A stretch of 64,000 nucleotides of DNA, from contig CM074865.1 of assembly GCA_037501455.1 (NCBI GenBank), positions 2,491,001 through 2,555,000 of the forward strand, written 5' to 3'. Under the pieces are notes generated by a model. That model saw nothing but the letters and a program-made list of their open reading frames with translations. It made no database searches and was not told where the DNA came from. Source of the DNA: Lantana camara. Taxonomy: Eukaryota > Streptophyta > Magnoliopsida > Lamiales > Verbenaceae. Both the position numbers and the translations under genes were made by a program. This document shows positions 55,279-64,000 of this stretch, piece after piece (position 1 is the first letter of the stretch; each line of letters opens with the position of its first letter).

Positions 55279-55388
55279 CAACGGAGTTGGTCAAAGTGGT
55301 TAATGGGTTCATTCCCGAAAGCAAAGTTTCGGGTTTGAATCCCACTTGAGTGTGCAGTGTTTAAAATAAATAAATTAAAAAAAAAAGT
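55279..55388 (+). repeat. SINE-like element
   Basis: gttggtcaaagtgg (A-box-like) and cgggtttgaatccc (B-box) about 45 bp apart, followed by an A-rich tail (taaataaattaaaaaaaaaa). It looks like a short tRNA-derived SINE just downstream of the kinase gene. Confidence 0.55.
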
Positions 55389-55407
55389 AAAACTTATTTA
55401 GTAGGTA

Positions 55408-55613
55408 GGGTAAATCACAGATCCCCCCGTCCTTTGGCCCTTGGGACGGATTGTCCCCTATCCTTTGATTTTGAGCTATTTCCCCCCTAACCTTTCATAA
55501 ATGTTGCACTTTCTCCCTTTACGACGTTTCCGGTGGCATCTTTTTGGAATATTCCACGATTATGAATAAGGGCCAAAGGAGGGGGGGGGGGGGGGGGGAT
55601 CTGTGATTTACCC
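55408..55613. mobile_element. MULE-type MITE, 206 bp
   Basis: Inverted ends gggtaaatcacagatcccc and ggggatctgtgatttaccc, with 9-bp TSD tagtaggta at 55399-55407 and 55614-55622. A poly-G run of about 20 lies near the right end. Confidence 0.85.
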
Positions 55614-55748
55614 TAGTAGGTAATAGGTATTACTTTTTGGTATAAGAATGTTCAATTAATTTAAAACTGCAAACATAAATACTGTGGTAATAAAAAGAAA
55701 ATCGATTCAAAACTTGTAAAAGCACATTTATTTTGTAATTTTTTTTTA

Positions 55749-55985
55749 GGGATAATTACGAATGCCCTCATGAGATTTGGCGAAAATACATATTTTCCCC
55801 TGAAATTTGAGAAATTACGAATACCCCCCTAAGGTTTATATTACAAATTGCACAATCGTTAATAACGGCGTTAACTTTTGCTGACTTCAACAATATTATT
55901 TTAAAATTTTCAATCATACCTTTAGTTTTTTTTTTTTTTTTTGGTGAAACAATCATACCCTTAGTGGGTATATTGTAATAATATT
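55749..55985. repeat. Partial MITE related to the 49454 element
   Basis: Begins agggataattacgaatgccc and continues with gagatttgg, recalling the 49454 terminus. No matching inverted end or TSD was found, so it is truncated or very diverged. Confidence 0.5.
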
Positions 55986-56379
55986 GAAAGTGTAATACTA
56001 TATTTATAATATTGGTTAAATTTGTAATTTTCAATTTGAAAATATATAATTTAATTAATATTTATATTTTATTTATAAGTATAAATCAGAATAAATATTT
56101 CATGCATATTTATTCCAATAAAGTATGATAAAAAATTACAGATTCCACTTTATGTTTATAGTTTTGTGCATATTTTGCATAAGTTTATTTAAACTTTGTT
56201 CGTTTAGAATAATAAATTTTTTTAATGATATAGAAAATCATAACAAACATGTTAAATTCACATAAATATCCCTGAAAATTATTTAAACAAAAATTTCGAA
56301 CGTTGGTGATTTCTAATGCATGTACTTTAAATACAAATAACATTCCAATATAAACATGCATGCGCATAGCGATATAACT
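55986..56379. other. No gene recognised
   Basis: AT-rich intergenic DNA. Confidence 0.5.
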
Positions 56380-56525
56380 AAGCCAAGCTTGCTCGCGAGC
56401 TTTGCGAGCCAACTTGGTAAAAGCTCGGGCTTGGGTTCGTGATCGGCAAGTCAAGCCGACTCGTGGCTCAGCTCGTGTACTTTCCGAGCCAAGCCCGAGC
56501 CTCTTATTTGGCTATTTGAAGCTCG
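56380..56525. repeat. gctcg-rich repeat segment
   Basis: Dense gctcg/cgagc words (gctcgcgagctttgcgagcc, cgagccaagcccgagcc). Similar in style to 63411-63702, so probably from the same kind of dispersed element. Borders not found. Confidence 0.5.
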
Positions 56526-56579
56526 CAAGCTGGCTCACCAACTAAGTAATAAAATATATTAAATAATATAAATACACTA

Positions 56580-57443
56580 TGTTGAGAAAATGGGAGGAAT
56601 GGGATCAGAATGACACGGGTAGTCCCTGTCCTTAAAGTGTTAATCGCCCCTACTCTCTGAGTTTGCTAAAGGTTGCAGACGATTTACTTTTAGGATGTAT
56701 GTCAAGCTGGAAATTATGAATTCGGACAATAGCAATTTGCCAGAATTCAGGTGAGTTTTGCTGTATCTGTTTCAGGTGAGGGAGGGAGCTATTTATAGCT
56801 CTCAAGTGTTGGCCAAAAATAAAACTGCAGTAGGAATATTGAATGGATTAATTTCAGGTGTAATGACCTGAAATTCAATCCCAATGAATGCCCACTACTC
56901 AGCTGTTACAGATGCCAACGGACTGATTGGATGTATCTGGACATTGGTTCAAAAGTCTAAACTTTTGGACTGGACTAGTCCGGCTCTGGCTCAAAAAGTA
57001 AGGCTCTGGGCTCGGAGGCGAGGCTCCAAGCTCCTAGCGACGATGCGCACGTGCGAAGTGCAAAGTGCGCCATCAAACGCCACATTCGCCCATGCCCGGC
57101 CCCGGCCCCGGTCCCGGTCCCGGTCCCGGTCCCGAGCCCGAGCCCGTGCCCGTGCCCGTGCGCGCGCGTGCGCGTGAGCGGGCGGTGCGGTGCACCGCAC
57201 CGCGAGTGAGCCCATTAGTCCTCTCTTGGGTCCCATAATTTAATAACACATACAGCATTATAATATATAAAGCTGCCTACTTAGTGTTATTTTTCCAATG
57301 TGGGACACAAAAACCAATGCACATTTTTCCAAACAACTCTTGATATGCTTTTGCATAATTATTGATTAATTCTCCGACAATTAATCATATATATATTAAT
57401 TCTCCAACAATTATTTATATATATATGCACAACATATTCAACA
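56580..57443 (-). repeat. C3 3' LTR (left in window)
   Basis: 864 bp. Minus-strand TATA (gctataaatagctcc, about 56787-56801) in U3. At 57094-57178 lies an expanded (cggtcc/cgagcc/cgtgcc) hexanucleotide array, and at 57182-57203 a perfect 22-bp palindrome built from gcggtgc units. Confidence 0.92.
57094..57178. repeat. Hexanucleotide array in the C3 left LTR
   Basis: Runs of cggcccc/cggtcc then cgagcc then cgtgcc, with a short gcgcgcg tail. About 46 bp longer than in the right LTR. Confidence 0.85.
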
Positions 57444-57977
57444 ATCCCCCACTTGTTTGGAAAACTACCCTTTTGCCAGACAAGTCCCTGAAGATATTGT
57501 CAAAGATCACATGCCTAGAGGAAGGTGTGACGAACATTGAACCTTTCCCTTAGTGTAAATAACTCAAAACTGCATCGAAGTTGACGGTGTCCGTAGATTG
57601 AACCTCAACTCCTTCGTGATGCAATCGGAGTTAGCACACGCGTGTTTTCTTTCTCATACAGCAAGCACTCCACTGCTTTGCGCTTATAAAGCCATACGCC
57701 ATATCCCATTTCATGAACCTTTAAGAGAGTAAACCACAACTCTCTATAAGAAGCGGCTTCACTTCTTATTCATATAGGCAGAATGTTTCTCGAGCACTAG
57801 TTACATTAGTGCAGCATTTTGTTAAGAGCATAGCTCAACCTTGTCACTTTGCAACTCACTGAGCTATCTTTTACTACATATGAGACCACTTTGATAGCTT
57901 TAACCAACTCGTGACTTGTTTTTCCCTTTGAACCTATAACCAGGGGTAACCTAGATTATAGGTAGGGTTACCATCAC
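57444..57977. other. C3 3' untranslated internal region
   Basis: Between the pol stop and the 3' LTR; no second ORF found. Confidence 0.6.
57445..57455 (-). other. C3 polypurine tract
   Basis: Minus strand aagtgggggat directly before the 3' LTR. Confidence 0.75.
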
Positions 57978-60900
57978 TTATGGTTCGGGTGGTTTAAGTC
58001 CCATATCTCTAGTAGTTGTAGCTACTAAGTCTCTCGTCAGAGGCTTAGTAAATGGATTAGCCAAATTCTTATTTGACCTCACATAGACAATTGTTATGAT
58101 ACCATCTTGTATCAATTGTCTCACAAATGCATGTCTAAGACCAATATGTCTAGACTTACCATTATAGGTACCACTATATGCTTTTGTAAGCGTAGCTTCG
58201 CTGTCACAATACAACGAAATTGGAGGCATTGGACTCGGCCATAGATCTATGTCTAACAACATATTTCTAACCCAATCAGCCTCTTGTCCAGCTTGTGCCA
58301 AAGCTATGAACTCAGATTCCATGGCAGAATGAGAGATTATTGTCTGTTTCTTGCTTGCCCAAGAAACAGCCCCACCGGCAAGAGTGAAAACCCACCCACT
58401 TGTGGATTTATTATCTCCCACACTAGTTATCCAACTCGCGTCTGAGTACCCTTCCAACACACTAGGGAATTTGTTATAGAACAAACTAAAGCTAATAGTT
58501 CTCTTAAGGTACCCAAGTACCCTACTAATAGCTTTCCAATGATCAGCATTGGGACTGCTCGTGTATCTGCTAAGTTTTGAAACTGCAAATGAAATTTCTG
58601 GTCTAGTGCAATGCATTGCGTACATAAGGCTTCCAATGACACTTGCATACTCAAGCTGTGCAATAGCTCTGCCAGTATTTTCTTTAAGTTTCAGTCCATT
58701 GTCAAATGGAGTATTCACCTCCTTGATCTCGAGGTGATTAAACTTAGTCAGAACTTTCTCAATATAATGAGATTGGTTTAGTGAAAAACCCCCACTATGT
58801 TTTTTAACTTTAATGCCTAAAATGGTATCTACTTCACCTAGGTCTTTCATCTTAAAGACTGAGGATAGATACTTTTTAGTCTCGTTTACTCCAATCATGT
58901 TCGTTCCGATGATCAACATATCATCGACATATAGACAGACTATCACCATATAGTCAGCCGTACTTTTGGAGTAAATGCACCTGTCAGCACTGTTATACTT
59001 GAATCCGAATTTCAAGATAGCAGTGTCAAACTTCTCGTGCCACTGTTTTGGTGCTTGTTTTAGACCATACAGGGATTTGACTAACTTACACACTTTATTT
59101 TCTGTTCCCGGTGCTATAAAACCTTCAGGTTGTTCCATATAGATTTCTTCTTTTAAATTTCCATTTAAAAATGCTGTCTTTACGTCCATTTGATGAACAA
59201 ACAGATCGTAAAGAGAGGCTAAAGCAAGAAGAATTCTAATGGACGCAACTCGAGCCACCGGTGCATAAGTGTCAAAGTAGTCAATCCCTTCTACTTGCCT
59301 AAATCCTTTGGCGACTAATCTAGCTTTAAAAGCTGAGATAGTGCCATCATTGTTTCGTTTTCTTCTAAATACCCACTTGCACCCAATGGGTTTAGAACCA
59401 CGAGGTAAGTCTGCTAATACCCAAGTATTATTACCCAAGATCGAATTCATTTCATCGTTTACAGCTTCCTTCCAAAAGGAAGCATCTCGAGAAGCCATAG
59501 CTTCTGAAAATGTTTTAGGATCCGTCTCAAGTGAAAATACATATGGTATTTCACTTACCATTTTATTATCTTGGTCCCCCTCCACCAAGAATAATAAAGC
59601 ATCAGAAGAGATAAAGTCTTTATCTAAACTTTTCTCTTTTCTTGGTCTAGTACTCCTTCTAGGCTCAACTTGTTGTTTAGGAACATCCTTTTCCACAACC
59701 GGCCTTATAGGACCTCTAGGCTCAATTTGGAGTGGCACAGATTCGTTTCCAACATCTTTTGAAAACGTATTTTCGAAGAATTCCACGTCCCTGGACTCAG
59801 TTATCACGTTAGACTCCAAATCGAGAAGTCTATAGGCCTTGCTATTAAGAGCATATCCAACGAATACACTTTTAATAGCTCTAGCCCCTAACTTAGTCCG
59901 TTTAGGATCAGGAACCCGAAAGTAAGCCACACACCCCCACACTTTGAAATAACTTATGTTGGGTTTTCTGCCTTTCCATATTTCATAGGGACTGGCCTTC
60001 ACAACAGTACTAGGTATCCTATTTAGAATATGGCACGCAGACAGAAGGGCTTCACCCCACAAGTTGTGAGGTAAATTTGCATGATTTAACATGCAATTTA
60101 TCATATCCAGAAAGGTACGATTTTTCCTTTCAGCTACACCGTTCTGCTGGGGTGTATAACCGGCAGTTGTTTGATGTATGATACCACTTTCTTCGCAAAG
60201 TGTATCAAAGGCATTCAAACAATATTCCATGCCTCGATCAGAACGTAAAACCTTAATCTTCTTCTCAAGTTGGGTTTCTACTTCTGATTTGTATTTCACG
60301 AAAGAACTAAGAGCTTCATCTTTAGTTCTTAACAAATACACATAGCAAAAACGACTAGCATCATCAATAAAAGTAATAAAATACCTTTTACCACCTCTAG
60401 TTAAAATTCCATTTAACTCACAAATATCAGTATGAATTAAATCTAATATTTGTGATTCTCTTTTAACACTTGGAAAAGGCTTTCTTACAATTTTTGATTT
60501 TGCACATATTTCACACTTATCAAGTTCGTTTTTACCAATATCAATCAATCCCATTGCGTGCATATTTTTCAAATTCTTTGCACTAACATGTCCTAATCGA
60601 CTATGCCATAAAGAAATTGAAGAAATCATATAAGCAGAAGCAGAAATCATATTATTGATAGACATCTTATACATCCCATTACAAGCATAGCCTTTTCCAA
60701 CAAATTCACCATTTTTCATGATGATGACTTTGCCAGACTCAACAGAAATTTTAAAACCTTTCTTATCTAACAAATCAACAGAAATTAAACTTTTCCTAAC
60801 ATCTGGTACAAACAAGACATTAATCAAAGTTAATTTCTTTCCGGAGGTAAAGTTGAGTTCGACAGATCCTTTGCCTCCAACACTGGCTTTGGAGTTGTTT

Positions 60901-62078
60901 CCCATCTGAACCTCTTGCCCAACAGTTTCTTCAAAGGTCTTGAAGAGCCTTCGATCGTTGCAAATGTGAACGGTAGCTCCAGAATCTAACCACCAGCCAG
61001 AAAGTTCACTTGCCATGTTGATTTCAGAAATCATAGCCACATCGAGGCTAAGATCAGTCACCATGGCAACTAGGTTCTCCTCAACCATATTTGCAACTCC
61101 GGATCCACTCTTCCGTTGTGGGCATTCTCTCGCATAATGTCCTGTTTCTCCACAAACATGACACTTGCCTTTTCTTTTGTTAGCAGCATTAGAAGGTTTA
61201 GGCTTCTGTATGGTTTTCTTAAATTGTCCAGAATTCTTTTTAACACCAAAATGTTTCTTTTTAGAAGAATTTCCAGATTCAACAAAATTCACACTCGATT
61301 GTCCTTGAACCAAATTCTTTCCATCGCGTTTCCGAGCCTCCTCTTCAATACGCAGATGTTTTTGAATTTGTTCCAAGGACAAATCCTCAGATTTATGCAT
61401 CAAACGCTTTGCATAATCTTTCCAGGCTGGAGGAAGTTTTGCAATGATTGCACCAACCTGGAATGTTTCTGGAAGGACAATTTTAACCATCCTGAGTTTA
61501 TTAACGATTACCTGGAGCTCATGCACTTGCTCCAGAATCGGTTTGTTGTCAACCATCTTGAAATCCAAATATTTAGAAATTAAATATTTGTTAGTACCTT
61601 CTTCCTCAGCCTTGTATTTGTATTCCAAGGCCTCCCAAAGCTCTCTAGGCGACTTCACGTTTGTGTATAGATCATACAGCCTGTCAGAAAGCGTGTTGAG
61701 GATGTGACCACGAGCCAACTCTTCATCTTCAGCCCTTTTCCTCCTTTGTTGTTGAAGAGTCTCTACGATCTCCTGATGGATCTGCACAGCATTCCTGGAA
61801 GGACCTGTTGCTGCAATGTTGGGAGGAGCAGCAACTCCTATTGTCAGAGGATTGGCAGGAGGTGCACCACCGGCGTCAGTGGTTGGTGGATCCAAATCAA
61901 CAGGCTGCTGGGGAGCAGGAGGATCTTCTGGAATTGGTGGCAGGCTGGGATCCAGAACATAGGCCAGCTTCAAAACGGTAAGCAGGAACTTCATCTTGTC
62001 TTGCCAGCGGCTGAAATTGTTTCCATCGAAGCGATCCAATTTCTGCTGGTTCATGATGCGGAAGGATTCTGATTCCAT
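57978..62078 (-). CDS. C3 gag-pol polyprotein, intact, about 1366 aa
   Basis: A single open frame from MESESFRIMNQQ (ATG 62078-62076). A slightly longer frame would need a GTG start at 62084, so the ATG is preferred. Order: gag of the UBN2/DUF4219 type (about 8-260); CCHC knuckle CHVCGETGHYAREC (about 306-319); aspartic protease WWLDSGATVHIC (about 362-373); pre-integrase LWHSRLGHVS; integrase with TDIC, LRSDRGMEY and GVAERKNRT giving the D, D, E set; RT with HQMDVKTAFLNG and YVDDMLIIG; RNase H with GYSDAS, SAMESEFIAL and LYCDSEA. All catalytic acids are present, unlike C1. It would encode particle protein and the enzymes for reverse transcription and integration. With its young LTRs this is the best candidate for a recently mobile element here. 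Confidence 0.95.
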   Translation of the reverse strand: MESESFRIMNQQKLDRFDGNNFSRWQDKMKFLLTVLKLAYVLDPSLPPIPEDPPAPQQPVDLDPPTTDAGGAPPANPLTIGVAAPPNIAATGPSRNAVQIHQEIVETLQQQRRKRAEDEELARGHILNTLSDRLYDLYTNVKSPRELWEALEYKYKAEEEGTNKYLISKYLDFKMVDNKPILEQVHELQVIVNKLRMVKIVLPETFQVGAIIAKLPPAWKDYAKRLMHKSEDLSLEQIQKHLRIEEEARKRDGKNLVQGQSSVNFVESGNSSKKKHFGVKKNSGQFKKTIQKPKPSNAANKRKGKCHVCGETGHYARECPQRKSGSGVANMVEENLVAMVTDLSLDVAMISEINMASELSGWWLDSGATVHICNDRRLFKTFEETVGQEVQMGNNSKASVGGKGSVELNFTSGKKLTLINVLFVPDVRKSLISVDLLDKKGFKISVESGKVIIMKNGEFVGKGYACNGMYKMSINNMISASAYMISSISLWHSRLGHVSAKNLKNMHAMGLIDIGKNELDKCEICAKSKIVRKPFPSVKRESQILDLIHTDICELNGILTRGGKRYFITFIDDASRFCYVYLLRTKDEALSSFVKYKSEVETQLEKKIKVLRSDRGMEYCLNAFDTLCEESGIIHQTTAGYTPQQNGVAERKNRTFLDMINCMLNHANLPHNLWGEALLSACHILNRIPSTVVKASPYEIWKGRKPNISYFKVWGCVAYFRVPDPKRTKLGARAIKSVFVGYALNSKAYRLLDLESNVITESRDVEFFENTFSKDVGNESVPLQIEPRGPIRPVVEKDVPKQQVEPRRSTRPRKEKSLDKDFISSDALLFLVEGDQDNKMVSEIPYVFSLETDPKTFSEAMASRDASFWKEAVNDEMNSILGNNTWVLADLPRGSKPIGCKWVFRRKRNNDGTISAFKARLVAKGFRQVEGIDYFDTYAPVARVASIRILLALASLYDLFVHQMDVKTAFLNGNLKEEIYMEQPEGFIAPGTENKVCKLVKSLYGLKQAPKQWHEKFDTAILKFGFKYNSADRCIYSKSTADYMVIVCLYVDDMLIIGTNMIGVNETKKYLSSVFKMKDLGEVDTILGIKVKKHSGGFSLNQSHYIEKVLTKFNHLEIKEVNTPFDNGLKLKENTGRAIAQLEYASVIGSLMYAMHCTRPEISFAVSKLSRYTSSPNADHWKAISRVLGYLKRTISFSLFYNKFPSVLEGYSDASWITSVGDNKSTSGWVFTLAGGAVSWASKKQTIISHSAMESEFIALAQAGQEADWVRNMLLDIDLWPSPMPPISLYCDSEATLTKAYSGTYNGKSRHIGLRHAFVRQLIQDGIITIVYVRSNKNLANPFTKPLTRDLVATTTRDMGLKPPEP

Positions 62079-62085
62079 CTTCACA

Positions 62086-62170
62086 CGATTAACACTTTAA
62101 GATTGTTGAGAAAATGGGAGGAATGGGATCAGAATGACACGGGTAGTCCCTGTCCTTAAAGTGTTAATCG
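62086..62170 (-). promoter_or_regulatory. C3 U5-leader stem (16 bp perfect inverted repeat)
   Basis: cgattaacactttaag at 62086-62101, in the 25-nt leader, is the exact complement of cttaaagtgttaatcg at 62155-62170, inside the 5' LTR. The 53-nt loop contains the LTR end. In RNA this stem would occupy the place of a primer-binding site. Confidence 0.7.
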
Positions 62171-62921
62171 CCCCTACTCTCTGAGTTTGCTAAAGGTTGC
62201 AGACGATTTACTTTTAGGATGTATGTCAAGCTGGAAATTATGAATTCGGACAATAGCAATTTGCCAGAATTCAGGTGAGTTTTGCTGTATCTGTTTCAGG
62301 TGAGGGAGGGAGCTATTTATAGCTCTCAAGTGTTGGCCAAAAATAAAACTGCAGTAGGAATATTGAATGGATTAATTTCAGGTGTAATGACCTGAAATTC
62401 AATCCCAATGAATGCCCACTACTCAGCTGTTACAGATGCCAACGGACTGATTGGATGTATCTGGACATTGGTTCAAAAGTCTAAACTTTTGGACTGGACT
62501 AGTCCGGCTCTGGCTCAAAAAGTAAGGCTCTGGGCTCGGAGGCGAGGCTCCAAGCTCCTAGCGACGATGCGCACGTGCGAAGTGCAAAGTGCGCCATCAA
62601 ACGCCACATTCGCCCATGCCCGGCCCCGGTCCCGAGCCCGAGCCCGTGCCCGTGCCCGGGCGGTGCGGTGCACCGCACCGCGAGTGAGCCCATTAGTACT
62701 CTCTTGGGTCCCATAATTTAATAACACATACAGCATTATAACATATAAAGCTGCCTACTTAGTGTTATTTTTCCAATGTGGGACACAAAAACCAATGCAC
62801 ATTTTTCCAAACAACTCTTGATATGCTTTTGCATAATTATTGATTAATTCTCCGACAATTAATCATATATATATTAATTCTCCAACAATTATTTATATAT
62901 ATATGCACAACATATTCAACA
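62104..62921 (-). repeat. C3 5' LTR (right in window)
   Basis: 818 bp. Shorter hexanucleotide array (about 62618-62660) than the left copy; palindrome at 62660-62681. TATA on the minus strand near 62311-62325. Confidence 0.92.
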
Positions 62922-63410
62922 CACTATTATATATATTTATATACATACCGTACCCTCAACTATGTTAAAATATAAACAAATATTACATACATACATACAA
63001 TATAGTTTAGGGTTATGTTCTTACTTTGCGTTAATATATATTATCAGCCCTCCGCCACCGGCCCACCGTTACAGCTTCTGTGCCCCACCACCGCCTAGTT
63101 TTAACGTTTTTGTCAACACTAGCGTCGTCTTCCCGTGCGCCGCCGCCGCCGCCTCCACCAACATCACCACCTCCTGCAGCTTCAAGAAGGTCACAACGCC
63201 AAACAAAGAAATTCTAAATATTGTACGTATATATATATTAGAAGTTAGATTTTTAATTTTATTCTTTTCCCAAACTTTTTGGTCCGTTGTACTTAATCTC
63301 AAAGTCAGTCTTTTTACATTTCTTGTGTCTGCTTTGTTGGATATACATAGGAACATTAGATTCAAATCAGAACAAAAAAAAAAGTTCATAAATTGTCTTT
63401 GAGGGATTTC
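62922..63410. other. No certain gene; GCC-rich patch
   Basis: AT-rich DNA with a C-rich stretch at 63045-63185 (ccgccgccgccgcctcc). A plus-strand open frame of 146 codons (62962-63402) spans it but has no recognised domain and a composition-driven Pro/Ala section. Not called as a gene. Confidence 0.4.
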
Positions 63411-63702
63411 CAATGGCTCGGCTCAGCGAGCCCGAACATTACTACGAGCCAAACCCCAACCTCCTCTTTTGTGGCTCGCAAGCCGAACCCAAGTCCATTT
63501 TTTGGATTGCGAGCGCGAGCGAGCAAAAAATGTCAAGCCTCGAATCGGCTCGTTTACAATGGCTCGGCTCAGTGAGCCCGAACATTGCTACGAGCCGAAC
63601 CCCAACCTCCTCTCTTGTGGCTCGCAAGCCGAACCCAAGTTGATTTTTTGGACTGCGAGCGCGAGCCAGCAAAAAATGTCAAGCCTCGACTCGGCTCATT
63701 TA
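63411..63702. repeat. 146-bp tandem repeat, two copies
   Basis: Copies at about 63411-63556 and 63557-63702, both starting aatggctcggctcag and rich in cgagc words. They differ at about ten positions. Confidence 0.85.
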
Positions 63703-63805
63703 CATGCCTACACGCGCAATTAAATTTTTTTTTTTTTTCAAAAAAATATTTGATATAAATAAAATTAGTTCATTATTAAAATATCAAAATATCATTAAGT
63801 AGCAT

Positions 63806-63967
63806 CTATGATGCACGGACACTTTTAAAAATATCATTTTGCCGCATCGTGTCGTGTCGGACACCGTGTCCGATACTCCTCACGTGGGAAATTCAAGAAA
63901 AAATCCATTTCGCCGTATCCATGTCGTGTCGTGTCCGTGTCGTCGTGTCCGTATCCGTGCATCATAG
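63806..63967. mobile_element. hAT-type MITE, 162 bp
   Basis: Ends ctatgatgcacgga and tccgtgcatcatag are perfect inverted repeats. 8-bp TSD agtagcat at 63798-63805 and 63968-63975. The interior is full of gtgtcg words. No coding capacity. Confidence 0.85.
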
Positions 63968-64000
63968 AGTAGCATTCTTTGCTAAACTAAAAAAAAAAAA

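Larger units (their letters stand above)
56580..62921 (-). mobile_element. Ty1/copia element C3, full length, apparently intact
   Basis: LTRs 56580-57443 (864 bp) and 62104-62921 (818 bp), TSD cacta at 56575-56579 and 62922-62926. Minus orientation. Apart from a short-repeat length change the LTRs show about two differences by eye, so the insertion is very young. The gag-pol frame is open and all catalytic motifs are present. The 5' leader is only 25 nt and has no recognisable tRNA-Met primer site. Confidence 0.95.

Noticed and set aside
55279..55388. A true tRNA gene
   Set aside because: A- and B-box-like sequences exist, but no cloverleaf with an acceptor stem can be drawn, and an A-rich tail follows.
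62086..62170. Direct Tf1-type self-priming of C3
   Set aside because: Tf1 uses the very 5' end of its RNA. The C3 TATA box near 62311-62325 puts the RNA start about 110-120 nt upstream of the complementary U5 segment, so the Tf1 model does not fit as it stands. Only the stem itself is reported.
62962..63402. 146-codon plus-strand frame with a Pro/Ala-rich patch
   Set aside because: No recognised domain, low-complexity core in AT-rich DNA. Left as possible but unsupported.

Overview
The window is nuclear DNA of a flowering plant, most likely a eudicot. The evidence is a spliced LRR receptor kinase gene with GT-AG introns, plant-type Ty1/copia and Ty3/gypsy (Tat-lineage) retrotransposons, and MULE, hAT, CACTA, Helitron and MITE-like elements in AT-rich sequence. 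The species cannot be named from what is seen. Only one cellular gene looks complete, the LRR receptor kinase at 47967-55033. Nearly everything else is transposable-element DNA, much of it nested, and most boundaries are fixed by target-site duplications (TSDs) read directly from the sequence.

Layout. 1-3363: right-hand part of a Mutator-like element (MULE) with a broken mudrA-like transposase and, convergent to it, a broken GRF-zinc-finger gene. 3364-5690: scrambled pieces of a receptor-kinase paralogue (kinase piece, GC-rich repeat block, LRR piece). 6050-47173: one Tat-lineage Ty3/gypsy element, here called G (LTRs about 926 bp, TSD gtacc), swollen to 41 kb by later insertions. These are copia C1 (6387-16561) in its 5' LTR; copia C2 (20633-33775) in pol, itself holding an opposite solo LTR (23098-25386) and a hAT element (25486-26306); a CACTA remnant plus copia LTR fragment (37980-42017) in its antisense ORF; and a copia solo LTR (44680-46631) in its 3' LTR. 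47174-55270: upstream region and five-exon receptor kinase, whose first intron carries three MULE-type foldback elements. 55279-56530: SINE-like and MITE-like repeats. 56580-62921: a young copia element, C3, with intact coding capacity. 62922-64000: low-complexity DNA, a 146-bp tandem repeat and a hAT MITE.

How the parts relate. The receptor kinase is a non-RD (HCD) kinase with about 30 LRRs, the class used in pathogen sensing. The pieces at 3.4-5.7 kb are remnants of a relative, so this is probably a receptor-kinase cluster invaded by transposons. G entered between cluster members, and its 3' LTR promoter now points at the kinase gene from about 1.1 kb upstream. One copia family then struck G repeatedly. 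The most unusual items are: an inverted pair of GRF-zinc-finger 5' ends inside a foldback element in the kinase intron, resembling a Mu-killer hairpin; the mudrA/GRF convergent MULE; a G element whose PBS region is replaced by a 352-bp copy of its own 3' flank; a fourfold leader motif and six-fold G-box array in the C1/C2 copia family; and C3, which has no recognisable tRNA-Met primer site but a perfect 16-bp stem between U5 and its 25-nt leader.

All domain assignments are from motifs read by eye. No database search or alignment program was run.
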